Source of the DNA: Planoprotostelium fungivorum
Taxonomy: Eukaryota; Evosea; Variosea; Cavosteliida; Cavosteliaceae
Assembly: GCA_003024175.1 (NCBI GenBank)
Contig: MDYQ01000188.1
Span: forward strand, 1 to 54,480
DNA: 54,480 nucleotides
Reading direction: 5' to 3'
Made by a program: the position numbers and the translations under genes. The notes under the pieces are model-generated. The model ran no database searches. It was not told where the DNA came from and worked only from the letters and a program-made list of their open reading frames with translations. Each line of letters starts with the position of its first letter. The stretch's first letter is position 1. Shown here piece by piece: positions 1-11,381 of the stretch.

Positions 1-2828
1 AAATGATGTCTCACCCAAGAGCTGCTTCTTCAGTGTCGCGTCGGTGCACTTGGCCGCGAGATCTCTCGCCAACTGAGCCTGTCTCTTCAATTGCTCGACG
101 ACTTCGGCGGCAGCCAGACTGGCCTCCTTCTCGTCTCCCCTTCTGACTGCGGCAGCCAATCTCTCCAGAGCGAGATCCAGTCTACTGTGTGCAGACTGTG
201 TCTGTCCGTACACGTCCTACGTTCTACGTCACTCTTCCAATGGTTCAATTCGACCCACCTTGGCCGGGAACAATTGCTCGGCTGTGACTCTCTCTGCGGC
301 GTCTTGCATGGCGGCCGAATGGTTGTCGTACTTCTTCAAGTTTTCGGGTGTGGGGTTGGACAGGTACTTGTTCGCGTGGTCTCCCAATTTGGGTAGGCCT
401 GTGGATCGTCGTCAACTCTGTGTGGAGGTGTAGACGTGACGGTGTCTCACCGGTCTGTAAGAAGGCGACGGCGTCCAAGATCTGGTTCTTCTTGGCAGGG
501 TCCGTTGTCTCTGCAGCCAGTTTCCTGAATCACTTGAGAAAAGAACGAAAATGAAATGAGGCGTGTTCCTGCACTCACTTTCCAAGCTCGATGCGGCGGC
601 CCACGACATCGTGGAGATCCTTCAGCCTCTCCTTCACTTGCTCGGCGTCTGCTCACCATCAGTCTCTCCCTCTTCTCTCCTCTCACCCCGGTTGTGAACC
701 GCCTCGTCCAACTTGTCGAACAGTTCTTTGCCCAATGCGAGATTTTTCGCCAACTCGTTCTCCAATATGGCCGCGTTCAATTTCTGGTTGGTCAATTTTG
801 CGCGAGCCATGAGTTCCTCCAGTTCTCTCACGGCATTCTGATCCTTTGGATTCTCTGTGGCCAATTCAGTTCACTTTCCTTCTTCTCAGACTCACCCAGA
901 ACCTTCTTTGCGGCCTGCAGGATGAGTGGTGCCAATCTGTCGAGCTCGTTGCAGGCATCGAGAATGGCCTTCTTTCTGTCTGGATCTTCAACACCGGCGG
1001 CGTATCTTCTTCCGTTGGCAGATTGCTGACCCATGAGCTCGAGCAATTCCTTTGACGCGGCGACAACTTCGGGGGCTTGTCCCCTGCTGTCTTCAGTCTC
1101 CTCTCTCGTTTCCTTTCCGTCTCACATTTTCGCTGCCGCGAGTAATTTGGCCATGATTGCCTGCAGCTGAGAAGTTGCGTTCACGAATTCCGTCTCTGGT
1201 TCCCTCGCCGCCTGTTTCTCTTCAGTGGTGTTCGTGTGATGACGTCACGTGACGTCATCGATCACGTGACCGGACGCACCTGCACGCGTCGGTTGAGGAG
1301 ACGGGCTTCTTCGATGAGTCTCTCCAGCTCTGCCATGATGGCCGCATCGTTCGGGTTGTCAAGGGCCAATTTGGCCTGAGCGACCAATTTCGCGACGACG
1401 TCTTCTAATGCCTTGATGTCCTTCAGCAGGGCATCTCTCTTGGCGGGATCTTTCATGGACTGTGCAAAGAGTTTTCCCTGAGATTTCTTCAGAATCTCTG
1501 AGACATGTCTCTTACCTCTGCGATCTGACGGTTCGTCTCGTCGATCAGATCTTGAATGGCTTTCAATGCTCCATCTCTGTCTCCTCTCTTCACGGCTGCA
1601 TACAGACGAGAGAGAGCTTCTTCCACGATGGGGTTCCTACCGGGGTTAAGTCCATCTACAACGAGCCACTCCACCTTCTCCAGCCCTCCAAGAGGGAGGG
1701 AGGCAGCTCGAACAAGAGAGAGAAACCAGAGATATACTTGGAAGATGAGTTGACTGCGTTGACGATGTCCTGCAGGGCCTGGACTACGGTCAGTCTGTTC
1801 AAGAACGGAAATGTCGATGAAATTTCACCTGGATGTGTGTCTTCAGGGCGTTGTCTCTCTCTGTCTTTGAGAAACTAGTGCGGGTGCGTACGTCTTTCTT
1901 TGCCGTCTCAATCAGTACCGGATGATTTCTCTTGATGGTCTCTGCTCCGTTGCCTGGGTGACGTCAGTATTTTTCCGTGGCGGGTTGTAGTGCGCTCACT
2001 CAGCTTCTGGCGGAGCTCGAAATCCGAGCTCTCTGACAGACGCTGAGTCACGTGAGTGACGAAATCTGCGCTGCCTTTTCTGATCTCGGCGTCTAAGAGA
2101 TTGACGGCCTCTTCGTGATCGCTGTTCTGTCAATCGTATGAGCCATGATGAGGTGACGATGTGGATGACGTGTATTTACCTTCAGACGGATGAGGAGTTC
2201 GAGGTTCTTTCTGGAGGAGTCGATGATGATCTGTACATTGGATTGATCGATGATCTGCAATTGCTTGACCATCTCAAAGATGATCTCCTTGAGAATGCCG
2301 TGAAAGGGATCGTAGATGTCTCTGCCATCTCATCAGGATACGGAGGTGGATGATGTCTAAAGAGCTTTACCTGACGATGGTGTACGTGCCGTTGTTCAGG
2401 GGTGCCTTGCTTTGAACTAGATGCTGAAGTCTGTGTGTGGCGTCGGTGATGGCAGCATTACTCTGGTCCATCTTGGTTCGAAGGTCGAGGACGGGAATGC
2501 GACCTGATTGCCCTGTCCTCTATGAGAATGCAATGGGGCAGAGGGGATGAATATCGATCGATCTACCTTGGTTGAGGGTCACCATTCTGCGGATCTCGCT
2601 GCAGACGAGATCGAAATTGGCTTTTGCCATGATAATCTGAGCGGCAGCGGAGCGCTGTGCTTGCTCGAAGATGAGGATCACCTGTAGTTCATCTCTCAAC
2701 GTCTATCATCGTAGATACTGTTACATACGACCGGATATACAGAGATCGAATGGAAGGAAGAGAAGAGAGAAATCCGAACACAATCCCACCTCTGAAACGA
2801 CAGATACGATTTGATCGAGAGCCTCCAT
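1..2828 (-). CDS. vinculin/alpha-catenin/talin-like helical-bundle protein, 3' part missing
   Basis: Multi-exon gene running off the left edge, so its C-terminus is absent. The ATG at 2828 opens MEALDQIVSVVSE and splices into an exon around 2685-2580 reading VILIFEQAQRSAAAQ. The exons encode almost only amphipathic helices rich in Ala, Leu, Glu, Lys and Arg. Related segments recur, such as SRLYAAVKRGD near 1600 and ERLAAAVRRGD near 160, and a piece near 1000 reads RKKAILDACNELDRLAPLI. This composition and repeat style resemble rod bundles of the vinculin/catenin/talin superfamily, which link actin to membranes or adhesions. I infer a cytoskeletal adaptor; the exact subfamily is not settled. 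One intron, acceptor at about 1659, ends inside a copy of the TCTACAACG motif. Confidence 0.6.
1653..1670 (-). repeat. intron motif copy, antisense, at an intron 3' end
   Basis: Plus-strand CATCTACAACGAGCCACT. Read in the minus-strand gene it is AGTGGCTCGTTGTAG|ATG. Its TAG is the likely acceptor, since the frame resumes there as the exon reading DGLNPGRNP. Confidence 0.75.
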
Positions 2829-3274
2829 GTTGATGTTGTGAGTGAGACGGTTAAAATGGTGACTCTTGGTCTCTCCTCTGTCGACATTCTCGCCACACCC
2901 AAGACCCGGGTGTCAGAAAAATATTCACATTACAACGACAGGTCTCCCCTATCTGTCGCATAGGTCCCCTCTATAGAAGATCGATAGAGGCATCCTCAGC
3001 TGGAGGAGACTTGATAATGATCGATGAAAATGATGAGACTTCGACGAATGCACATTAGAATAGTCGAGCGCAGAGTACTGGTACACATGAAGTTTGTCCG
3101 TCGAAAGAGTATCCTGTGTGATGCAGAATTGGCCCAGGTTGAGAAGCCAATGGGACGGACTCTCGCTGATCACCTTCGGTGAAGAGTATCTACAATGAAA
3201 TTTCGGTGTCCATGAGGCATTTTCACAGCAACGCATCGTCTCAGAACTGTGATCGAAAGGTGAATCATCCCTTC
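2829..3274. promoter_or_regulatory. divergent spacer between the vinculin-like and yippee genes
   Basis: About 446 bases separate the two divergent start codons. I see no convincing coding exon here. A variant of the intron motif (TCTACAATG, near 3190) lies upstream of the yippee start, perhaps in a 5' leader intron. No clear TATA box was picked out. Confidence 0.4.
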
Positions 3275-3747
3275 ATGGGAAGAAGATTTGTTCTCTCCGT
3301 TCCTGGTGAGAACGTTTGGTGTTGCAAGATATGCACCACACCATTGATCGATAACAACCTCATGCTGTCTGATGTATGAACGTGCGGCATCCATTCTCTC
3401 TGACTCCAACAGAAATACACTGCGAGTACTGGAGAGGCTTATCTCTTCACGGAAGCGTGAGACATTGATTCATTTGACCAAGTTGATGGTCACGCAGAGC
3501 CAACGTGTCTCACGGTAAACAACGTGCAGAGAAGTTAAGAAGTGGAGTGTACCTCATCTGCGATCTCCATTTTGTCTACTGTCATCAAAGACTGGGTTGG
3601 CATTACGTGAGTCAAACGAGAACAAGAGAAACACCGACGATTATACAGGAGGAGTCCGCCTCAGATGAACAGAAATACAAAGAAGGAAAGTGTGTTCTGG
3701 AGAAACAACAGATCACATTGTTGAGAGGACATCACAGTAAAGTGTAA
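3275..3747 (+). CDS. yippee-like zinc-binding protein
   Basis: Four exons joined in frame give a protein of about 115 residues, the usual yippee size. The start MGRRFVL matches the family's usual opening. Zinc ligands appear as WCCKICTTPL near the N-terminus and as CDLHFVYCHQRLGWHY, with the family signature SDEQKYKEGK near the C-terminus. Introns lie at about 3379-3414, 3464-3503 and 3607-3648. Yippee proteins are small nuclear and centrosomal factors with a single CxxC...CxxC zinc fold. The stop TAA at 3745 overlaps an AATAAA signal at 3747-3752. An upstream in-frame ATG near 3211 exists but would add residues atypical of the family. Confidence 0.85.
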
Positions 3748-3752
3748 ATAAA
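3747..3752 (+). terminator. polyadenylation signal overlapping the yippee stop
   Basis: AATAAA whose first base is the last base of the TAA stop codon. Confidence 0.7.
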
Positions 3753-3900
3753 CGGAGGTATAGAAGACGAATGAGTGCTTGCATCCTCTTCAACTTCCAT
3801 CGGCACACAGACAACATGACGAGAAGAGGTGTGAAGGCAGATCATCGTTCAAAGATGAAACAAATATTTATTCTTGCCGGTTTGATACATGCACGCTCTA

Positions 3901-5946
3901 TTACTCCTTCTCAAGGAGGAGTGAATCTCTCGAAAGGTCATCGGGGATGTCGATCTTCATCACATCCACATCATTGACCTTCTTCGTTCGAATGAATGGA
4001 AAGTTGGCGCAGGAGGCAGAGAGGCCCGTGGAGAGTCTCGTCTTTTGTGTGGGGGTGGCGCTGATGTTGCTGAGGTCCTTCAATGCAGGACGGAAGCTCT
4101 TGTTGTCTGTGGGGGGTGATATGTGGATGTTGGAGCAAGAGACAGAGCGCTTGGGGTTGGGGCGACAGTCTGGGTGAAGGTCAGGAGTGGCTCGTTGTAG
4201 ATGAGCGGTATCACCTCCCATTCTGGCCAGTTTCATGCCGTCCAGACATTCCTTCTTGTAGTCGTGATGGTCCATGGGCAAGTAGCACATGGGCTCACAC
4301 ACTTGCTGTTGAATGTCATTCACCTTCTACACTCCTCTCTTCACCTTGAACTCTTCGAAAAACTTCTTGTAGCCTCCCTCCATCACGTAGATCTCAGGGT
4401 AGTAGAGCTCTGGGTAGCAGTCCAAGTGCAACTCTCTGTCTCTCTTCCTCAGGTACTTGCACATGTTGGGCCCTCTCTTCGAAGAGAACTCGCAGTGAAA
4501 GATGATGATTGTCCTCTTTGAATCTTGGATGATGGGCTGGAGGAAGATGTTCTCTAAGGTCTCGTAGGTGCTGACATTGACGGCGTCGCGGATGTGTCCG
4601 GCGGAGAATTCGTACTCGAAGCGGCAGTCGATGATGAGAAAGTTATGGGCGGGGTCGGTCTCCAGCAGCATGTTGAACACCTGGGCGGGATGAATAAAAA
4701 GAATAAAAGGAAATAAATGGAAGGATAGACAAGGGTCTACTTACAGTCTGGGAGCTGATGAAGTGGCATCCATCGTGCTTTTTGGAAGGGAGGAGGGAGC
4801 AAGAGTTATCGTGCCCACCATGGACACGCACCTTCTCGGTGTGTTGGTTGATCGACTCAGAGAGTTGGTGCTGTGTCTCAAGTCCGCCGGGCTGCATCAC
4901 ACATCAGATCTCAAACTCGAGATGACATGACGGCGACCATGCACCTGCTCTGTCTCAACTCGAACACGTTGGCCGTGTTGGGAGATAAGAGGTCGTTGTA
5001 GCTGTCTGCCTTTCTCTCCAGGAGAGGCGAAGACTGCATGGTCGTGTTTCGGATGGTCAGGGCTCTCGACTTTCGATTTGTGCGGTTGGGGCTGCTCACT
5101 CTCATCTGAGCTGATCAGTCACAGACTTGAGTTGCAGAGGATCACCCTCCCGACGGTGGTAGTCGAGCGTGAGCGCACGACGTTGAGTCTAGGAGGAAGG
5201 AGTTGCACATCGGTTGGAGGTATGATATCGACACCATCATTGTTCTCCTTATCCTCTTCTTCCGAGTTGGTAAAGCTTCGCATGTCGAGGAGACTGCAAG
5301 AGCTGCGGAGTGTTGCGGCTTGGCTGCAGAGTGGTGCAGATTCCCTGAGAAGGGGTCAGGACTGGGTATACGATGAGAGGACCCACTTGATCTGAGCAGA
5401 GAGTGAAGACATGTCTTCACATGATATACCCTTACTCAATCTCTTGTTCCCTGGGCAATGATCAGAGTTGAATGTTTGGACGTGTATGCCATGCGTTGAA
5501 GAGAAGGCTTACCACGATTGGGATCCAGAGTTTGGTTTGTGTCCTTTGAAGATATGGGAACGAAGAGTCTCCTCTTTAGATTACCACTACCGCGCTGTGC
5601 ACACGTCAATGTTGTGTTCGAGAGAAGGCCGAGGAAGGTTACCTCTGTCGAAGGCTCGCAAGAAGAGGCGGAACGTTGACGTCCTGAGGTAGCCTGTAGT
5701 GGTTGAGTATCATGTTACAATTGGATTGTAAATGTGTAAGAATGTGAAGTGGCTGACCTCTGTTCTCGTTGGACTCATTATCTGATTGGAGGCGCATGGG
5801 CTGTTCAGTCCAAGGTTGCTAAATGCTCCCAGTCGGTCTGATACAGGGGACGGTTGAGGCATAGATCTCTGCTCTTCCACCAAGTTATCTACAGTTATGG
5901 TAATCTTCGGATGCTCTTCAGATGGCATGGTTCTTCCAAAGTCCAT
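3901..5946 (-). CDS. cdc25: Cdc25-type dual-specificity phosphatase
   Basis: M-phase inducer phosphatase, which activates CDKs by dephosphorylating the Thr-Tyr pair. The catalytic exon (about 4680-4338) holds the rhodanese fold: IDCRFEYEFSAGHI, the CX5R loop HCEFSSKRGP with catalytic Cys and Arg, and MEGGYKKFF. A 39-nt intron (about 4338-4300) joins FEEFK to QVCEPMCYLP, restoring the six-residue FF-to-CEP spacing of Cdc25 proteins. The tail is basic and Ser-rich. N-terminal exons start at ATG 5946 (MDFGRTMP) and include NLKRRLFVPIS and the acidic SEEEDKEN patch. I could not settle one exon phase between about 5290 and 5430. The minus strand has TATATA at about 5995, near -50, and an E2F-like site further upstream. 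A downstream AATAAA lies near 3870. Confidence 0.9.
4186..4203 (-). repeat. intron motif copy, sense, in a 45-nt cdc25 intron
   Basis: On the minus strand the intron reads GTGATACCG...CATCTACAACGAGCCACT...CTGACCTTCACCCAG. It is 45 nt with no in-frame stop, so it looks coding unless removed. Removal joins KLARMG to DCRPNPKR. Confidence 0.75.
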
Positions 5947-6785
5947 ATAGGATCGATACAGAGAGAGAGGCGTGTGGACTTCGTGTCTGAAGCGTATATA
6001 TGTACTGGGTGTTCCTCTCTAGAAGGTGAAGAGGGAGTGCAATAGAGGGCCGTATATAAACCTCGGCCACCTGAAGGAACTGAATTCGAAAGGGTGAAAA
6101 TCGAACTCGCGCGGGAAAATGAAATTTTTCAAATTTCCATCCGAACCCGCTCAACTGCCGTTCTACAACGCTCCCAGCCCACTTTCTGTCTCTTCTCTCC
6201 CTCTGTCTCTCCATCACATCCAACCTCCTTCCTTCTTTTTTCTCGTCGGTCACCTCACCTACTTCTTAGAGCTATTCCGCTGCATTCAGGCGCAAAGATA
6301 TTATTCAGGTGTAGAAAATCACGAGAACCGCTCGTCTTGTTCCGAAAAGTGGTTCATAAAGGGACATTATATTTGCTATTCCACCATAAGGGGAGGGTCA
6401 GTGGTGTGTGTATGGACATCGTTCCTTTCGAACAGCGACATGCGGACGACTCTACGTGGAATTCGAAGAGAGAGGTACCTTCTATTGCCCTAACTCGACA
6501 GAATATGGTTTTGCCCCTCAGTATGGGTTGTCCGGGCAGCATTTGAGAGAAAAACGTCTGGAGCCGAGTTATCTGGAAAGATAAGACTCGCTCTATCCTT
6601 TACACTCATGATATGGTAAGAGGTGACGCGAGGAAAGAGGGCTCAGGTGACTCACTGAAGACGTCACTTTGATTCCGTCGTCATCGGAGGACGTGTCGAA
6701 CGAACATCATCTCTCATCACACGCGTGACCGTCTCGTGTGACAAAGGCACAGAAGACAAGGTGAAAAGTTGTTTTATACAGAGCC
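5947..6785. other. 839-bp region without a supported gene
   Basis: Upstream of cdc25 and downstream of the Rpt4 3' end. It holds TATATA at about 5995 (suits minus-strand cdc25), TATATAAA at 6053-6060 on the plus strand, and an E2F-like element at 6109-6118. Two overlapping plus-strand open frames (6094-6546 and 6119-6493) show no recognisable domain, so I do not call them genes. Confidence 0.4.
6109..6118 (-). promoter_or_regulatory. E2F/DP-like site upstream of cdc25
   Basis: Minus strand TTTCCCGCGC, an exact fit to the TTTSSCGC E2F consensus, about 165 bp upstream of the cdc25 start. E2F/DP control of cell-cycle genes is known in animals, plants and some amoebae; its use here is inferred. 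Confidence 0.45.
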
Positions 6786-8339
6786 TCAGATCTTCTCATA
6801 GTTGAGCGACGACTCCAACTTCTTGCTGTCGGCCACCTTCCTGACCGCCTTCATGAAATCCTCTTCAGTGCAGTAGTCGCGGTCCGCGCGAATGGCAAAC
6901 ATACCGGCCTCCGTGCAGACGTTTCGCAGATCTGCGCCGTTGAAGCCGTCGGACAGCTTCACGATGGCCTCGTAGTCTGGAGGGGTCAGAGGAATAAAAG
7001 AAAATAAAACATCTCACCGATGGTGCCGTGCTTGGCCATGGGCTTCGAGTGGATGTCTAAGATGGAGAGACGAGAGGCCTCGTTCGGCAGGGGGATCTCG
7101 ATCTTTCTATCCAATCTACAACGAGTCAACCCCGTTCCCGCGCAAATTCTCACCTTCCCGGGCGTAACAGGGCGGGGTCGAGCACGTCCGGACGGTTCGT
7201 AGCCATGATCATCTTTACCTTGCCCAATTTGTCAAATCCGTCCATCTGGTTCAGCAGCTCCATCAGCGTCCTCTGGATCTCTCTGTCTGCGGACGTACCT
7301 TCGGAGAATCTCTTACCACCTGAGTGTCTCGTCAATCGAAAGATGATGATGGAGGATGATGACTGACCGATGGCATCGATCTCGTCCATGAAGATGATGC
7401 AGGGTTGATGATCTCTCGCGTAGCCGAACATCTCTCGGATGACTCTGGCACTCTCTCCGATGTATTTGTCAACGATGGCACTGCTGACAACCTTCAAGAA
7501 GGAGGCTTCGATGTTGCTGGCGATAGCTCTGGCCAGCAGCGTCTTTCCAGTACCTTGAAGGTGATGAGATGATGGACAGAGACAGAGGTGACACGTGATA
7601 CGAGGGTGATCTAGATGATGGATGTGGGATGTTCACCTGGTGGACCATATAAGAGGACTCCCTTTGGTGGGTCGATACCAACTCGTAAGAAGAGTTCGGG
7701 ATTTGTGAGAGGGAGTTCGATGACCTGATGTGATGTTCAGATCACGGACCATCTTCTCTCATGTTCTATAGAGTGTCGATGTCTTACCTCTCTGAGTTCT
7801 CTGATCTCTTCGTTGAGTCCACCGACGGCAGAATAATCGACGCCGCCTGGGTTCTCTGCAGACATGTTGAAGACGATGGGGTCGACCTCTCTTGGGAGGA
7901 TCCTCATGATGGTCAGAGTTGTCATATCGAGGGCCACTCTTGCACCGGCAGTGAGCTTGAGTTTATCTACACGGTTACGGCAGCCGACAACGTAACGTGG
8001 GCCACTCGAAGCTTTCACGATGACTATGGTGACGTCAGGAGATGTGATATGATACATTGGGGAACGAGATGTAATACTCACATCGTTCTTCGTCTAATTG
8101 CTTCAGAACTTCACCAATAATCTGGCCGACACTCTGTAGGGCCTTGAGATCTTCCTCAGACTTTTCATAATCTCGCTTCAGAGTCTTGATAGTGTCTCTG
8201 GCTTGAATAGAGTCGGTCAAATGCACTGCATCAACATCCATAACACACCTGCTCGAACTTTCGTGTCAACCTCTTTGTGTTCGAGGAGTTTCTTTCTATA
8301 TGCGGTGAGAGCGGTTTGCTTGCGTTCCTCGTCGCTCAT
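6786..8339 (-). CDS. rpt4: 26S proteasome regulatory subunit Rpt4 (PSMC6)
   Basis: AAA+ ATPase of the 19S base, unfolding substrates for the 20S core. The start [22 protein letters not shown] matches the Rpt4 N-terminus and is followed by the coiled-coil piece [19 protein letters not shown]. The OB part includes [16 protein letters not shown] and [12 protein letters not shown]. The AAA module shows Walker A ([10 protein letters not shown], split from its preceding PP by an intron), Walker [12 protein letters not shown], the [20 protein letters not shown] block, and the Arg-finger region DPALLRPGR. The C-terminus ends [16 protein letters not shown]. Residue identity with PSMC6 distinguishes it from other Rpt paralogues. 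Several short introns interrupt it; one (about 7116-7153) ends in the TCGTTGTAG motif as its acceptor. Confidence 0.95.
7114..7130 (-). repeat. intron motif copy, antisense, forming the 3' splice site in rpt4
   Basis: In gene sense a 38-nt intron ends GTTGACTCGTTGTAG. The conserved join RPGR/LDRKI fixes this TAG as the acceptor. Confidence 0.85.
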
Positions 8340-8483
8340 CGTGTCTGTCCTTCTAAAGAGTCAGCGAGTATTGATTCTCATGAACAGATCAGCCACACGC
8401 GGTGTGACGTCACAAAATTAAATGCAGTAATTTTCTGTTGTAGATGAGAGCGAAGCCAAGCGCAATTTGGACACAAAACGCAA
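8340..8483. promoter_or_regulatory. shared divergent promoter, rpt4 and BTB-TLDc gene
   Basis: Only 144 bp separate two divergent ATGs, so both promoters and 5' leaders must fit here. No strong TATA box seen. Confidence 0.5.
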
Positions 8484-9650
8484 ATGGAACCGGAGATGGA
8501 ACACAACAAGAGGCATAAAACAAATCCACGTGAGCTGGAGAAGAAGGAAAAAGAGGATGTCAGCTCGTTCGAAATCCTCAAAGATCAGATGGAAACTCTT
8601 CAACATACACTGACGAAGACGATGCGATCCATCGAAGCGGATAAAGAAGAGCTGATGGCCATGGAGAGGGCTTGGAACGATCTGAGGGAGAAGGTCAAAC
8701 AAGACGTGGAAAGACAGAAGGATGTGATCAAGTTCAACGTGGGTGGCACGACGATCGAAACAACGAAGGAAACCCTACAGAGGGTGCCTGACACATATTT
8801 CACGGCCATGTTGTCAGAACTGCACCGCTATCAGGTTCATTCGATTCCTTCACCCCCTTCATCATCTGACTCTCCGCATGCAGTCACAGGACGGTTATTA
8901 CTTTATCGACAGAGACCCAGAGATGTTCAAGATCATCATCAGCTATCTCAGAAGGGGAAGGATCGACACCCAAGGTCTCAGTCGAGAAGAGATCAGAAAA
9001 CTGAACGAAGAATTGGACTACTTCTCCATCGGAAAACGAGTGACTCCGTTCCATCACAATGTAATGTCCCTGATGATCGAGCAGGTCGACAACTGCAGCC
9101 TCTTATCGGAGGAACATGAAGACTTCATCTTCGACAAATGTGTCGGGGGAGGTGAGAAGTTGGGTCCTCTATTATACAGAGGCAGCACCGACGGGCTAAC
9201 TTTCAAAGCCATGCGCGATCGATGCCGAGGCAAAGTGAGTCACCTCTTCACCACACATCCACCATAACTGATCGACGATGACAGAGATTTCTCTTGTACA
9301 TCATCAGACCCAAATACAGCACGGAGCTCCTCGCCCTCTACAGCAGCTACGAGACCGGCCAAGATTGCATGCTGGCTTTCATTCTCTGTGGAAAGAATGA
9401 ATTTCCCCTCACAATTCTCGAATGCAGAGACGGTGAAGCCGCGAGGTGGCACGAAACAGAAAACTATCTGGGAGAAGTTCGATTCTACGACGATCGCAAC
9501 GGGTGGTTGTGCTTAGACGTTCGTGATTTAGAAGAGACGTTCTTGTTGCCGGATGGAGTTGCCGGAGTGGATCATGTCTTTAGCAAGATGAACGACCCGG
9601 TGGAGAGTATAGAGGTGTACACGCTGCAGTATCCACTTTTGGAGAGATAA
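8484..9650 (+). CDS. BTB/T1 (KCTD-like) plus TLDc-domain protein
   Basis: Three exons joined by introns at about 8833-8882 and 9236-9286. The first 75 or so residues form a charged helix likely to be a coiled coil. A T1-type BTB domain follows: IKFNVGGTTIETTKETL, YFIDRDPEMFKIIISYL, then EEIRKLNEELDYF. The C-terminal half resembles a TLDc module: LLYRGSTDGLTFKAMRDRC, RFLLYIIRPKYS. KCTD proteins tetramerise and often serve as cullin-3 adaptors, while TLDc domains are linked to oxidative stress and V-ATPase binding; substrate and partner are unknown here. The stop TAA overlaps an AATAAA at 9649-9654. Confidence 0.8.
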
Positions 9651-9654
9651 TAAA
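9649..9654 (+). terminator. polyadenylation signal overlapping the BTB-TLDc stop
   Basis: TAATAAA: stop codon and AATAAA share two bases. Confidence 0.65.
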
Positions 9655-10057
9655 GAGTTAAGGTTCCATCTGTTTCTTTTTGTGGGATTTATCAGCAGAT
9701 CCAACAGTTCTGATGAGGTGCAGAGAGAGGAATATAGAGCATGCTACTAAGGTATCCATTCCCTCAGTCGTAAGAGTCAGCACTTACATGGATGCCTCCC
9801 TCTTAACTGCCAAGGAGTTCACTGGATATATGATCGATTGAGATAAGACTCCGCTTCTCCGCGAGAGAAACTGCCCGGCTGAGAAGGGTGCTGAACGAGC
9901 ACTCTGGCTCCGCAAATGAAGGATGATGAATTTCTATCATTTATTTCCCCGCAATTGGGGACAGAGACGGGCGGCTCGTTGTAGGGACATAAGAAATTTC
10001 ATGTGAACTACAGATTGCATAATCAAATTGAGCCGTGGCCAGACACTTTTCATCAAC
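9651..10057. other. intergenic, upstream of the aldo/keto reductase
   Basis: No coding exon recognised. A copy of the intron motif core (GGCTCGTTGTAG, 9973-9984) lies 74 bp before the next start codon. A second TAG-type acceptor (AACTACAG, about 10005) is nearby, so this may be a 5' leader intron. Confidence 0.4.
9973..9984 (+). repeat. intron motif copy, antisense type, in the AKR 5' region
   Basis: GGCTCGTTGTAG upstream of the AKR start. It is the only clear copy outside an evident coding-gene intron. Confidence 0.5.
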
Positions 10058-11354
10058 ATGAGCAACAACATCAACACCACCATCTCGGTCCGATTCGGAG
10101 GGTCTGGATTAAGAGTTTCTCCCTTCATTTTGGGGATGATGTCTTACGGCTCGAGCAAATGGCAAGACTGGGTGCTGGACGAAGAGGAGTCCCTGTCACT
10201 CATGAAACAAGCCTACGACTCTGGCATCTTTACGTGGGACACCGCCAACACATACTCCAATGGAGATTCAGAGAGGCTAGTGAAGAAGGCGATGGACAGA
10301 TATAAGATCCCCAGAGACCGACTGGTCATTCTGACTAAGTGCTACTTCGCGGTGGCAGATGATAATGCAAAGACGATGGGTTTGTCATCCGAACAACTTC
10401 GTGAGAAGTACGGCCAACAGTATGTCAACCGATCCGGTGAGAGAAGAGATCCAATCCGTGACACCTGATGCAGAACTTAGGACTGTCCAGAAAGCACATC
10501 TTTGACGCAGTCGATGCATCTCTCGAGAGATTGGGAACGGATTACATCGATGTCCTCCAGATCCATCGTCTCGATCGTGAGACACCGTTCGAAGAGATCG
10601 CAGAGGCGCTTCACGACGTCGTTAAGAGTGGAAAGGTGATGGAAAGATGTTCAGCCGTGATTGAACATCGGACAGGTTCGATACGTTGGTGCATCTTCCA
10701 TGGCATGCTGGGAATTCATGTCTCTCAATCACATCGCAGAGAAGAGAGGATGGACCAAACTAGTGTCCATGCAAAACTTTCACAATCTCCTTTACCGAGA
10801 GGTGATTACCCTTGTCATTCCACAATCTTCGATCCATCACATCGACGCGAAAGACATCTCATTCTTCTCCTTCAGGAAGAGAGAGAGATGATGAAGTACT
10901 GCGAATACAACAAGATAGCCGTTATTCCATGGTCATCTCTGGCCAGGGGCATGCTGACACGTCCGTGGTCTCAATCGAAAGAGTCAACGAGGGCAAACAG
11001 CGACGCCGGTATGCGTTGGGTATTAGGAAAGAGCTCTGAAGAGGTGTGCCGCTGCGTCCTTCATCGTTCGCGATGTTGACGTCGATCAGATCGTCAATGC
11101 AGTCGAGAAAGTTGCAAAGAGGAAGGGAGTCAAGATGGCCCAAGTGGCTCTCGCCTGGAGTATGACAAAGGTGAAGACCATGCTGCATCAGACGATGGGA
11201 CGTCTAATGGACACAGGTCACTGCTCCCATCATCGGTGTCAACAAACCCGAGAGACTGATAGAGGCACTGGAGTCTCTCACAATTCAGTTGACAGAAGAA
11301 GACATGAAAGAATTAGAAGAGCCTTACGCTCCTCGCCCCGTCGTCGGATATTAA
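10058..11354 (+). CDS. aldo/keto reductase, NAD(P)H-dependent
   Basis: Starts at ATG 10058 (MSNNINTTISVRFGGSGLRV) and ends PRPVVGY. Conserved AKR blocks: FTWDTANTYSNGDSERL with catalytic Asp and Tyr, VILTKCYF with the Lys, YIDVLQIHRLD with the His, then VRYVGASSM and AVIPWSSLARGM. The late segment VTAPIIGVNKPERLIEAL contacts the cofactor in this fold. It most resembles the YajO/Gcy-like or Kv-beta-like single-domain reductases that reduce aldehydes and ketones. Introns occur at about 10434-10470, after KSGK near 10635, and later. AATAAA follows the stop at once. It converges with vps33, with 27 bp between stop codons. Confidence 0.9.
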
Positions 11355-11355
11355 C

Positions 11356-11361
11356 AATAAA
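11356..11361 (+). terminator. polyadenylation signal just after the AKR stop
   Basis: AATAAA begins two bases after the TAA. It lies inside the 27-bp gap between convergent stop codons. Confidence 0.65.
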
Positions 11362-11381
11362 CGGACTACGGAACATTTTTT

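Noticed and set aside
4301-4338. Alternative 18-nt introns in cdc25 (GTGAAG...GTGTAG and GTGAATG...CAACAG)
   Set aside because: A single 39-nt intron restores the conserved Cdc25 spacing and fits the local intron length.
4993-5006. TCGTTGTAGC match in cdc25
   Set aside because: Coding (DSYNDLL), with a mismatch at the last core base.
6094-6546. Plus-strand 150-codon frame upstream of Rpt4
   Set aside because: Overlaps another equally long frame, low-complexity, no domain or splice logic.
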